64,000 nucleotides of DNA from AP-15 sp963812675 (GTDB taxonomy: Bacteria > Pseudomonadota > Alphaproteobacteria > ATCC43930 > CGMCC-115725), in NCBI GenBank assembly GCA_963812675.1, contig CAWEWR010000025.1, positions 1-64,000 of the forward strand, read 5' to 3'. The notes under the pieces are model-generated. The model did not search any database, was not told the DNA's origin, and saw nothing but the letters and a program-made list of their open reading frames with translations. This document shows positions 26,644 through 34,679 of the stretch, in pieces. The position numbers and the translations under genes were made by a program. Numbering within the stretch: position 1 is the stretch's first letter; each line of letters opens with the position of its first letter.

Positions 26644-27003
26644 TCAGCCGATCGAAAAGGAATTGCCGCAGCCGCACGAAGAGGCGGCATTCGGGTTGCG
26701 GATCTGGAACGAGGCGCCGATCAGGTCCTCGACGAAATCCACCTCGGCACCGTTCAGCAGGCCCAGCGAGACCTCGTCGATGACGACGCCGACCCCGTCT
26801 TGCTCAAACACGAAATCATCCTCGTTGCGCTGGTCGTCGAACGACAGCCCGTACTGAAACCCGGAGCAGCCGCCACCCGAGACGGCGATCCGCAGAAATG
26901 CGCTCTCCGCGTATTCCTTGGTCTTCAACGTCGCGATCCGACGGGCGGCACTTTCTGTCAGAACGATCCGCCGCTCCTCAGTTTCGCTCGCGGCTTCGGC
27001 CAT
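26644..27003 (-). CDS. erpA: A-type iron-sulfur cluster carrier (ErpA/IscA family)
   Basis: 119 residues. The cluster-binding cysteines are in GGGCSGFQYG and the terminal SCGCGNSF, the expected C-x(n)-C-x-C arrangement. Other signature parts: VLTESAARRIATLK and VVIDEVSLGLLNGAEVDFVE. It delivers Fe-S clusters to apoproteins. The ATG at 27003 is preceded by GGGAG about 12 bases upstream. A 963-residue reading in the same frame extends across the neighbouring E1 gene on the other strand; that extension is an antisense artefact. Divergent from the E1 gene. Confidence 0.92.
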   Translation of the reverse strand: MAEAASETEERRIVLTESAARRIATLKTKEYAESAFLRIAVSGGGCSGFQYGLSFDDQRNEDDFVFEQDGVGVVIDEVSLGLLNGAEVDFVEDLIGASFQIRNPNAASSCGCGNSFSIG

Positions 27004-27066
27004 GTTATCGATGCTCCCACTCCCTGCTTTCGGAGCATATGTAAGCACGGGGACCACCTCGGTCAA

Positions 27067-29484
27067 ATGGCAGATTTCAAGCGAGAATCGGCTAAGCTGC
27101 CCACCGCGGAGCAGGAGATGGAAATGCCGCAGGTCCTGGAAGGCGCGGTCGGCGTAGAGGAAGAAGCGCCGCCGCAGGACAAGATCGCCTGCTTGACGGC
27201 GCTTGAACGCAAGGTGCTGTGGCTGTCGACCTGGATGATCCACAACGCCAACCATCTTCGGCCGAGCCGGGACGGGTTGAAGGTGGGCGGCCACCAGGCG
27301 TCGAGCGCCTCGCTGGCCACCTTGATGACCGCGCTCTATTTCGACGTGCTGCGCCCGCAGGACCGTATCGCGGTCAAGCCGCACGCCTCGCCGGTGTTCC
27401 ACGCGATCCAGTACCTGCTCGGGCATCAGAGCCGCGAGAAGCTGGAGCGGTTTCGCGCGTTTGGCGGCGCGCAATCCTACCCGTCGCGCACCAAGGACGG
27501 CGAGACCGTCGATTTCTCGACCGGCTCGGTCGGGCTCGGCGTCGGCATGACCTTGTTCACTTCGATGGCACAGGATTATCTGCGGCTCAAAGGGCTGGTG
27601 CCGACCGACGCGTCGCCCGGCCGGATGATCGCGCTCGCCGGCGACGCAGAGCTCGACGAAGGCAACATCTTCGAGGCCCTGCTCGAGGGCTGGAAGCACG
27701 ATGTCCGCAATCTTTGGTGGGTCATCGACTACAACCGCCAGAGCCTCGACGCGGTCGTGTCGGATCGGCTGTTCGGCCGCATCGATGCGATGTTCGAGAT
27801 GATGGGCTGGCGCGTCGTGACCCTGAAATATGGGCGGCTTCTGGAGGCCGCCTTTGCCCGCCCGGACGGCCATCATCTGCGCGAGTGGATCGACGCCTGC
27901 CCTAATTCGCTCTATTCGGCGCTGGTCTACAAGGGCGGCGAAGGCTGGCGGGAGCATCTGCACCGCGACCTCAACCGCTACCCCGGCATCCGGGCGATCC
28001 TCGACGACCATGACGACGTGGCGTTGCAGCGCCTGATGACCAATCTCGCCGGCCACGACATGGAATCGGTTCTCGACGCCTTTCATGGCGTCATCGACGA
28101 CCGGCCGACCTGCTTCATCGCCTATACGATCAAGGGTTACGGTCTGCCTTTCGCCGGACACAAGGACAATCACGCCGGTTTGATGAACCTCGACCAGATG
28201 GCGTCCTTCCGGCGCAACATGGCGGTGGCGGAGGGGGCCGAATGGGATTTGTTCGCCGGGCTCGACATGGCCCCTGGGCGCCTCTCGGCTTTCCTTGCGG
28301 CGGCGCCGCTCGCCCGGTCTGGCCGGCGCTGGCACAATGCGCCGCGAGTTGCGGTGCCGCCCAGCCTCCCGACCCCGCGCGGCACAACGCTCTCGACACA
28401 GGAAGCCTTCGGAAGAATCCTCGGCGATATCGCCGCCAACGGCGGTCCACTCGCCGAACGCATCGTGACGACCTCTCCCGACGTCACGGTGTCGACCAAT
28501 CTCGGGCCCTGGGTCAACCGCCGCGGGATCTTCGATCGCGCCGAGCGCGCCGACACGTTTCGCGAGGAAAAGGTTGTTTCGGCGCAGCGCTGGGCGATGT
28601 CGCCGAAAGGTCAGCACATCGAGCTCGGCATCGCCGAAAGCAATCTGTTTCTGCAGCTCGCGGCGCTCGGTCTCGCCGGTCCGCTCTTCGGCACGCGCCT
28701 GTTGCCGATCGGCACTCTCTACGACCCGTTCATCAAGCGCGGCCTCGATGTGCTGAATTACGCCTGCTACCAGGACGCCCGTTTTATTCTGGTGGCGACC
28801 CCCTCCGGCATCACCTTGGCGCCCGAAGGCGGCGCCCACCAGTCGATCGGCGAGCCGCTGATCGGGCTCGCCCAGCCCGGGCTCGTCAGCTTCGAGCCGG
28901 CCTACGCCGACGAGCTGGCGGTGCTGCTGCGCTGGGCATTCGAAGAGATCCAGCGGGAAGACGGCGAGTCGGTTTATTTCCGGCTGTCGACACGTCCGGT
29001 CGAGCAACCGGCGCGGAAGCTTGCCGCCGACCTCGAAGAGGCGATCATCGCCGGCGCCTATTGGCTGCGCGAGCCGGCAGAGGGGGCGGAACTCGCGATC
29101 GCTTATTGCGGGGCGGTCGCCCCTGAGGCGATCGCCGCCCACCGGGAGCTGGCCGAAGACATCCCCGACGCGGGATTGCTCGCGATCACCTCGCCCGACC
29201 GATTGCACCGCGACTGGCGGGTCGCCCGCGCCGGCGGCAAGCTGAGTGTCGCCGAGGAGGTGCTCGCGCGGCTGCGCCCCGGCGCCGCGCTGGTCACGGT
29301 CGGCGATCTGCACCCGGCGACCCTGTCGTGGCTCGGCGCGGTCGCCGGCAACCGCATCGTCCCGATGGGGGTCGACCGATTTGGCCAATCCGGTGATATC
29401 CCGGACCTTTACGAGGCTTACCACATCGACACCGGCGCGATCCTCGACGCCGCCGCCCGCGCCTGCCTGCTGGCGCTGCGCTGA
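27067..29484 (+). CDS. Homodimeric-type pyruvate dehydrogenase E1 / transketolase-like protein
   Basis: About 805 residues, thiamine diphosphate-dependent. An N-terminal TPP-binding half has VGGHQASSASLATLMTALYF, SPVFHAIQYLLG, GSVGLGVGM, and the GDAELDEGN motif with NLWWVIDYNRQSLD. A middle pyrimidine-binding half has HIELGIAESNLFLQLAALGL and ATPSGITLAPEGGAHQSIG, and the transketolase C-terminal domain ends VDRFGQSG. This resembles AceE-like E1 or a stand-alone transketolase-type enzyme; no E2/E3 genes are adjacent. The start is uncertain: ATG 27067 lacks a good ribosome site, and ATG 27124, preceded by AGGAG, is an alternative. Confidence 0.8.
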   Translation: MADFKRESAKLPTAEQEMEMPQVLEGAVGVEEEAPPQDKIACLTALERKVLWLSTWMIHNANHLRPSRDGLKVGGHQASSASLATLMTALYFDVLRPQDRIAVKPHASPVFHAIQYLLGHQSREKLERFRAFGGAQSYPSRTKDGETVDFSTGSVGLGVGMTLFTSMAQDYLRLKGLVPTDASPGRMIALAGDAELDEGNIFEALLEGWKHDVRNLWWVIDYNRQSLDAVVSDRLFGRIDAMFEMMGWRVVTLKYGRLLEAAFARPDGHHLREWIDACPNSLYSALVYKGGEGWREHLHRDLNRYPGIRAILDDHDDVALQRLMTNLAGHDMESVLDAFHGVIDDRPTCFIAYTIKGYGLPFAGHKDNHAGLMNLDQMASFRRNMAVAEGAEWDLFAGLDMAPGRLSAFLAAAPLARSGRRWHNAPRVAVPPSLPTPRGTTLSTQEAFGRILGDIAANGGPLAERIVTTSPDVTVSTNLGPWVNRRGIFDRAERADTFREEKVVSAQRWAMSPKGQHIELGIAESNLFLQLAALGLAGPLFGTRLLPIGTLYDPFIKRGLDVLNYACYQDARFILVATPSGITLAPEGGAHQSIGEPLIGLAQPGLVSFEPAYADELAVLLRWAFEEIQREDGESVYFRLSTRPVEQPARKLAADLEEAIIAGAYWLREPAEGAELAIAYCGAVAPEAIAAHRELAEDIPDAGLLAITSPDRLHRDWRVARAGGKLSVAEEVLARLRPGAALVTVGDLHPATLSWLGAVAGNRIVPMGVDRFGQSGDIPDLYEAYHIDTGAILDAAARACLLALR

Positions 29485-29554
29485 CCTGCAACCAAATCTT
29501 GCATCGCTGATTGCGCGTTGCTGCACCTGCAGCAAATCTGCAGCAAAACCTCCC

Positions 29555-30055
29555 CTAAAAGTTGAAGCGCCTCATCGGCCCGACGCTCGCCTCCGCTTTT
29601 GCCCGGCTGGCGAAGTCGTCCTCCATGAGCTGCAGACGCCGGTCGAAATCGCTCGTCTCGATCGCCCGGACAAAGGTGTCGACCACCGCCGCGATGGTCG
29701 CGGCTTCGCCCGGCGTGATCGCGCCATCGGCCAGCGCCGAGGTGACCGCCTTCATCGCAGCTGCGATATCGGCGGCGCTCTCGATCGGCGGCAGCGCGAA
29801 ATTGACGGTGCGTTCGCGGCACGCGGGTAGGACTCGTTCAATGCAGAGCCGCATCGCGGTCGGATCGCCAACGAGCGCGAGCTCGACAGCCTTGCGCGTC
29901 AAGGCCTCCGACTTGCCCGCGAGCAGCGCCGCGGCGGCCGCGGTCGTCTTGTTGCAAGAGCCCGCCCGGCGGCCGGCCGGATTACCCGATTTTCCCTTTT
30001 CGAACGGCCGCCCGCGAGCCCGCCCCGGCGGTTTTGGTGAAGCCCCATCAGCCAT
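29555..30055 (-). CDS. DUF5681 domain-containing protein (copy 2)
   Basis: 166-residue paralogue of the protein at 8351-8809. It shares the order GRPFEKGKSGNPAGRRAGS, then a poly-Ala helix, SEALTRKAVELALVGDPTAM, RLCIERVLPACRERTV, and a helical C-terminus with AVVDTFVRAIETSDFDRRLQ. ATG 30055 is set by an excellent GGAGG seven or eight bases upstream; the longer reading to 30088 is less likely. There is no overlapping partner ORF here. It is convergent with the E1 gene. Confidence 0.8.
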   Translation of the reverse strand: MADGASPKPPGRARGRPFEKGKSGNPAGRRAGSCNKTTAAAAALLAGKSEALTRKAVELALVGDPTAMRLCIERVLPACRERTVNFALPPIESAADIAAAMKAVTSALADGAITPGEAATIAAVVDTFVRAIETSDFDRRLQLMEDDFASRAKAEASVGPMRRFNF

Positions 30056-30251
30056 CGCTACCTCCTCTGCCGACCGGCGCCGATCCACCGAGCCGCGATG
30101 TGAGGACTATGCGATGCCAATCAGGCAATTTTATGGTCGTCATATCGCAACGACATGGCAACGCCATGCTTGTGCGATAGTGCCCGGCATGACCGGGCGC
30201 AGGTTGTCATAGAACAAGAAATATGAACCGATCTACCGAGCGCCGGTGAAT

Positions 30252-30281
30252 TTGAGGCACCCGGAAGAGTTGTGCTATAAT
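30252..30281 (+). promoter_or_regulatory. Sigma70-type promoter for MNT/HEPN pair, leaderless
   Basis: TTGAGG at 30252-30257 and a perfect TATAAT at 30276-30281, 18 bases apart. The ATG of the MNT gene is only seven bases past the -10 box, so the transcript would start at or next to the start codon and carry no ribosome-binding site. Confidence 0.55.
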
Positions 30282-30288
30282 ATTGGCC

Positions 30289-30618
30289 ATGTCCGATCAG
30301 TCGCCGCAAATTGATCCGATCCTGACGCGCTTCCGCGCCACGCTCGATGAAATATATGGCCCGCGCCTTGAGCGCGTGATTTTTTACGGCTCCCGTGCGC
30401 GCGGCGATGCGCGGGACGATTCCGACTATGACGTTGCTGTGTTTTTGCGCGATATGCCCGATCGCATCGCCGAGTTGTACCGGCTGGCCGACCTCAGCAC
30501 TGCCATTCTCGACGAAACCGGCGCATTCATACACGCAATGGCCTATCCGGCCGGTTTCTACAACGATCCCCGCATGCCGCTGATGTACGCGATCCGCTCC
30601 GAGGGCATCGACCTGTGA
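30289..30618 (+). CDS. MNT-type nucleotidyltransferase-domain protein (antitoxin of MNT/HEPN pair)
   Basis: 109 residues with the minimal nucleotidyltransferase signature FYGSRARGDARDDSDYDVAVF: GS-x(n)-D-x-D, the two metal-binding aspartates being D47 and D49 by count. MNT antitoxins neutralise HEPN RNase toxins, in studied pairs by adenylylating them. ATG 30289 is chosen because it sits just after a clear TATAAT, suggesting leaderless translation; an in-frame TTG at 30283 is rejected. The stop overlaps the GTG of the HEPN gene (GTGA). Confidence 0.85.
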   Translation: MSDQSPQIDPILTRFRATLDEIYGPRLERVIFYGSRARGDARDDSDYDVAVFLRDMPDRIAELYRLADLSTAILDETGAFIHAMAYPAGFYNDPRMPLMYAIRSEGIDL

Positions 30619-31047
30619 AGGAGCAGACCAGCGCCTATCTCGAAAAGTCGCGTGACCTTCTCGGACGCGCCGACACAATGATGGGAGCCGGGTTGACCGA
30701 CGACGCGGGAAGGACGGCCTATCTTGCCGGACTTCACGCGGGCGCCAGCCTTTATCTTTGAGACTACAGGGCGCGTGTATAAAAAGCATTCAGGCGTCCA
30801 GAGAGGATTTTCGCGGCAGGTGAAAGACGATCCGCGCGTTGATCCCAACTTGCGGACGTTCCTTTCCCGGACCTACCAACTTAAAGCCGTTGCCGATTAC
30901 GAAACCGGCCCCGGTTCGTATGTGTCGGAAGAGATCGCGCGTGAGGCGATCCGGACCGCACGGCAGCTTGTCGAATGCGTCACGGGTCTGCTCCCGCCGA
31001 ACGGGCAGTCCACGCCGCGCGCACCGGAACCAGATCGCTCCCGATAA
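30615..31047 (+). pseudogene. HEPN-domain toxin gene, frameshifted
   Basis: GTG 30615 (coupled to the MNT stop) opens KEQTSAYLEKSRDLLGRADT and runs through RTAYLAGLHAG before a stop at about 30762. The remaining family sequence continues one frame over, from about 30724: AFIFETTGRVYKKHSGVQ, RTFLSRTYQLKAVADYETG and ARQLVECVTGLL. The R-x4-H motif of HEPN ribonucleases (RVYKKH) lies in the second part, so the unshifted product lacks the catalytic site. One indel between 30724 and 30762 explains it. This may be a real inactivation of the toxin or a base-call error. Confidence 0.75.
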
Positions 31048-31165
31048 AAGGACCCGTCCGCGCGGACAGTGGAGTCGACGACCCACCCGGACGGCGTTCC
31101 TAAATTAAAACTTTCGGGAAAATCCCTTGTCCTGCCCGATCATTCGGTTACGTTTCCCGTAAGAT

Positions 31166-31729
31166 ATGACCGGAACTCATCCGCAAAATCGCTGTCTCGG
31201 CTATGCCCGCGTCAGCACTGACGGACGCTTGACAGCCAGCTTGAGCAGCTACGCGCCGCAGGCTGCACCACCAAGATTTACCGCGAGAAGGTGACCGGCG
31301 TGCACAACGACCGTGCGCGAGCTTCTCAACATGCTCAAGAACCTCGCCCCCGGCGACGTGGTGACGGTGACGCGGATTGACCCCCTCGCCCGCAGCACCT
31401 TCGACCTGTTCGCCATCGTTAAGCAGATCGTGGACGCGAAAGCGCAATTCCGGTCACTGGCCGAGCCGTGGGCCGACACCGGCACCAGCACCGGGCGCTT
31501 GATGCTGGCGGTACTTGGCGGGTTGGCGGACGTAGAACGCGATCTTATCCCCACCCGCACCGCCGAGGGCCGCAACCGGGCGCAGAAGCGCGGGCAGCGC
31601 ATGGGCCGGAAACCGAAATTGACAGAGGCGCAGCAGGACGAGGCCCGCCAACGACGGGCGGAAGGTGCCACGCTTGCCGAACTCGCGCGCAGCTACCACG
31701 TCGGCAAGAGTACGATTTCGCGGCTGTGA
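31166..31729 (+). pseudogene. Serine resolvase/invertase, broken by two frameshifts
   Basis: ATG 31166 encodes NRCLGYARVSTDG with the catalytic serine, then the frame is lost. The next segment is in a second frame near 31237 (QLEQLRAAGCTTKIYREKVTG). From about 31313 the original frame returns: RELLNMLKNLAPGDVVTVTR, FDLFAIVKQIVDAKAQF, RLMLAVLGGLADVERDLI and a C-terminal helix-turn-helix ending ARSYHVGKSTISRL. It is a Tn3-type resolvase or invertase. Two compensating indels mean no complete protein is made. Confidence 0.8.
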
Positions 31730-31804
31730 CGATGATCGACGCAATACCGGCGCGCTAGTACACTGGCGCATGGACGCCGCAGCTCGGTCGTAGGGAGGTC
31801 GCGC

Positions 31805-32569
31805 ATGCCCACGCTCATGACGACAGGGACGTTTGGTGAGCTGGCGAAAATCAGGAGCGCATTGGACGCTGGCCCGCTCGCATCCAGAAAGGACGAAAAG
31901 CTAGCCGGGATCTTTGTGCCTTGGGCGGGGTCAAGTTTGAAAGGAGAAGGGGGCATTTACTACGTAGGAATGGCCACAGACGGGGGTTACTGGGCTGACG
32001 ATCCGCAGACGTTCGATCAACGGTCGCAGTGTACGGAATCGCTTTGCGCCCCCCATACCCGCGATGAGCGGATGCGCTCGCCGTTCTGGCAGTTCCTTGA
32101 CGGCCTGTCTTGGGCGTTGCTCGGTGCTCCTTATGACGAAACGTCGGACAGATGGGGCTGGTCGAATCTCCTCAAAATCGGATGGAGCGTTGGCAACCCC
32201 AACCAGTGGCGACCACCAGTAGAGCCACAATTAAAAGATGCTCAGCGGGATATCTGTGTAATCGCTCTTCGCGAGGAATTTGAAAAACTTCACGGAAGCT
32301 TGATAGTAATCTGTTCGGGCAATACGTTCGGCGTTCTTGAAAGCCCTGATTTCTTTCCGAGATTGGTTCCACAATGGCAAAAAAATTATGCCGATAATTG
32401 GAACAGAGATCGGGAGGAAACAGGCGTCTGGTGGTTCATCGATCCGAATTCTGGCAACCTTTACGTCCACGGCTACCACCCGAATTATGCAGTGATAAAC
32501 AACTTTTGGGGATCAGCCCTCCGCTACACAATCCATTTAGCCCGCACGTTGTTACCGCGCTTTGCGTAA
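31805..32569 (+). CDS. Hypothetical protein of an accessory island
   Basis: 254-residue cytoplasmic-looking protein, ATG 31805 with GGGAGG eight or nine bases upstream. No signal peptide or membrane helix. It is rich in Trp, Tyr and Phe, with segments FVPWAGSSLKGEGGIYYVGM, SPFWQFLDGLSWALLG and WWFIDPNSGNLYVHGYHPNY. I do not recognise the family. The aromatic-rich beginning superficially resembles small-molecule or nucleobase-binding folds, but this is only an impression. Composition is lower in GC than the core genes, and it lies beside the broken resolvase and the TA pair, so it is probably island cargo. Confidence 0.6.
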   Translation: MPTLMTTGTFGELAKIRSALDAGPLASRKDEKLAGIFVPWAGSSLKGEGGIYYVGMATDGGYWADDPQTFDQRSQCTESLCAPHTRDERMRSPFWQFLDGLSWALLGAPYDETSDRWGWSNLLKIGWSVGNPNQWRPPVEPQLKDAQRDICVIALREEFEKLHGSLIVICSGNTFGVLESPDFFPRLVPQWQKNYADNWNRDREETGVWWFIDPNSGNLYVHGYHPNYAVINNFWGSALRYTIHLARTLLPRFA

Positions 32570-32794
32570 TACGCACGCGACCCGAGTTTTCCAGAAGTCC
32601 AATCCCGGTTACCCGACCTTACGGGTTGAACGCCGCCGCCGTTGCAGTCTGGAAAGGTGCGAATTGGTCATAACATCCCACTGCGACTCTTTTTACAGAG
32701 GCCCGCGCGCCGTACCGCACCTCGCCTGGCACGGCCTCCCACACCTTCGCGGTATTCGGCAGATTGCGAACCGGCATTGGGCCCCTACCTTGCG

Positions 32795-33691
32795 CTACTC
32801 CGATCCCGGGATTGTGCCTTTCGGCAGGCTTTCACAATAGCGTGCGATCTCGCCGGGTCTGGTGATCCACAGCCGATCGCGGTGGCCGACGATGTGGCGG
32901 ACGGCGTCGCGGAAGGCGCGCAGGCGGAATGGCTGGCCGATGATGAAGGGGTGCACCGAGACTGCGAAGACCAGCGGGTATTTGCGTGACTGCTCCAGCA
33001 TCTCGTCGAACTGGTCAGTGACCATCTCCGCGAATTGCCGTCCCGTGTGGCGCCGGTAAACCAGCGCCGGCGAGTCGTTGATTTCGAGCGGATAAGGCAC
33101 CGACAGGATCGGCCCGGCGCGGGTGCGCATCCGAATGGGCTGATCGTCCATCGCCCAATCCATCACGTAGCGGTAGCCGGCCTCCTTCAGCAGATCCAGG
33201 GTCACGCCGCTCTGCGCGATGTAGGGGCCGAGCCAGCCTTCCGGCCGCCTGCCGGAGAGGCGGCTCAAGACTTCGGTGCATTCGGCGATCAGCCGCGCCT
33301 CGTCCTCCTCCCACAGCACATCCTGGCGCTCGGAATTCGTCCTACCATGGCCGACATACTCGTCGCCGCGCCCGTTCAGCCGCTCGACGATCTCGGGGCA
33401 ATATTCGAGTACGGCCGAATTGACATTGTGCGCTCCCGGCAGCGCGAACTCGTCGAGCAGGTCGAAATAATACCAGAGGCCGACCCGGTTGCCGTAGTCG
33501 CGCCACGCGTAATTGCGCTGGCTCTGCGCCGCCGCTGCACCGGTCGAGTCGCTGCCGAGCCCGGCGCCAAACGCGAAATGCTCGATGTTGTTGTTGAAGG
33601 TGACGGCCAGCCGTGCACCGCCGGGCCACTCGTATTGCGGCCGCCGGTGGATCGGGACGTAGTCGTAACGGTTATGGGCGGGAAGTTTCAT
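32795..33691 (-). CDS. Polysaccharide deacetylase-family protein
   Basis: 298 residues of the NodB/PuuE-like carbohydrate esterase fold. Seen: NNNIEHFAFGAG at the first motif position, YGNRVGLWYYFDLLDEF, EYVGHGRTNSERQDVLWEED (His-containing motif 2), then GWLGPYIAQSGVTLDLLKEAGY and VFAVSVHPFIIGQPFRLRA. This is closest to the PuuE/allantoinase-related branch that acts on small amides rather than on chitin. Metal-ligand residues are partly altered (NNNIEH instead of a DD pair), so the activity is uncertain. ATG 33691. Confidence 0.75.
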   Translation of the reverse strand: MKLPAHNRYDYVPIHRRPQYEWPGGARLAVTFNNNIEHFAFGAGLGSDSTGAAAAQSQRNYAWRDYGNRVGLWYYFDLLDEFALPGAHNVNSAVLEYCPEIVERLNGRGDEYVGHGRTNSERQDVLWEEDEARLIAECTEVLSRLSGRRPEGWLGPYIAQSGVTLDLLKEAGYRYVMDWAMDDQPIRMRTRAGPILSVPYPLEINDSPALVYRRHTGRQFAEMVTDQFDEMLEQSRKYPLVFAVSVHPFIIGQPFRLRAFRDAVRHIVGHRDRLWITRPGEIARYCESLPKGTIPGSE

Positions 33692-33728
33692 TGCAAAAAA
33701 CCTGGAGGGGCGCCTGGCCGGCGGGGCC

Positions 33729-33866
33729 TACCCTCACCCGTCTCGCTGCGATCGCCACCCTCTCCCGCAGTGCGGGAGAGGCGCTACGCCGCGTTCCGCA
33801 CAAAGCTCCACTCCCGCACCGCGGGAGAGGGGGGACCAAGCGCGCAGCGCTTGGTGGGTGAGGGTA
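33729..33866. repeat. Compound inverted repeat in intergenic spacer
   Basis: Outer arms TACCCTCACCC (33729-33739) and GGGTGAGGGTA (33856-33866) are perfect 11-bp inverted copies. Inside is a second perfect hairpin, CCTCTCCCGCA (33759-33769) and TGCGGGAGAGG (33771-33781), and another partial CTCCCGC...GCGGGAG pair further on. This CCCTCTCCCGC/GGGTGAGGG layout is a common intergenic repeat of GC-rich proteobacteria. Confidence 0.7.
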
Positions 33867-33867
33867 G

Positions 33868-34668
33868 TCACCGGCCTTTGAAGGCCGGCTTGCGTTTTTC
33901 CATGAAGGCGGTGCGGCCTTCGGCGTAGTCCTGGCTGGCGAAGCATTCATCGACCAAACGCTTGCACAGCGCCAAGTCGCGAGCCGACTCGTCCTTGAGC
34001 GCCTCGCGGATGGCGACCTTGGCCGCGCGCACGGTCAGCGGCGCGTTGGCCGCGATCATCGCGCAATAATTGTTGACGTAAGCCTCCAGCTCGCCGTCCG
34101 GCACGACTTGATTTACGAGGCCCATGCGCAGCGCCTCTTCGGCGGTAAACTGGCGCGCCGTATAAAAGATTTCGCGGGCATGGGCCGGGCCGACCAGGTC
34201 GATCAGCTTCTTGATGCCGTCATAGGCGTAGCCGAGACCGAGCTTCGCCGCCGGAATGCCGAATTTCGAGCCCTCGGCGGCGATGCGCATGTCACAGGCG
34301 AGTGCGGTTCCGACACCGCCGCCAATGCAGTAGCCTCGGATCATCGCGATCGTCGGCTTCGGGGTTTCCTGCAGGCGCAGCCGCGCGCCCTCGGAGATTT
34401 TCGAATAGGCGGCAGCCGCTTCTTCGGAGGCGCGCCTCTCCTTGAATTCGGAAATGTCGGCGCCGGAGACAAAGGCGCGCCCGCCGGCGCCGCTGACGAC
34501 GATGACCCGGATCGCATCGTCGCGCTCGAAATCGTCGATGATATGCGTCACCGCCTCCCACATCTCGAGCGAGACCGCGTTGTGCCGCGCCGGGTTGTTG
34601 AAGATCAGGCGGCCGATGCCGCCTTCCTTCTCGGCGATCATTTTGCTGGTGATGGGCTGGTCGAGCAT
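33868..34668 (-). CDS. Enoyl-CoA hydratase/isomerase-family protein
   Basis: 266-residue crotonase-fold enzyme acting on acyl-CoA. Landmarks: IGRLIFNNPARHNAVSLEMW, the oxyanion-hole segments GRAFVSGADISEF and IRGYCIGGGVGTALACDMRI, and FGIPAAKLGLGYAYDG. The glutamates typical of true hydratases are not both evident, so hydratase or isomerase cannot be decided. ATG 34668 is supported by AAGGAG seven bases upstream. It starts 11 bases after the CaiB gene's stop on the same strand, so they are probably co-transcribed. Confidence 0.88.
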   Translation of the reverse strand: MLDQPITSKMIAEKEGGIGRLIFNNPARHNAVSLEMWEAVTHIIDDFERDDAIRVIVVSGAGGRAFVSGADISEFKERRASEEAAAAYSKISEGARLRLQETPKPTIAMIRGYCIGGGVGTALACDMRIAAEGSKFGIPAAKLGLGYAYDGIKKLIDLVGPAHAREIFYTARQFTAEEALRMGLVNQVVPDGELEAYVNNYCAMIAANAPLTVRAAKVAIREALKDESARDLALCKRLVDECFASQDYAEGRTAFMEKRKPAFKGR

Positions 34669-34679
34669 GGTTTCGCTCC

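Noticed and set aside
27004..29535. Long minus-strand extension of the erpA frame (963 residues in total)
   Set aside because: Antisense to the E1 gene. Only the last 119 residues are ErpA.
32398..32794. Small plus-strand ORFs after the orphan protein
   Set aside because: They overlap each other and the orphan gene, have no ribosome sites and no motifs.
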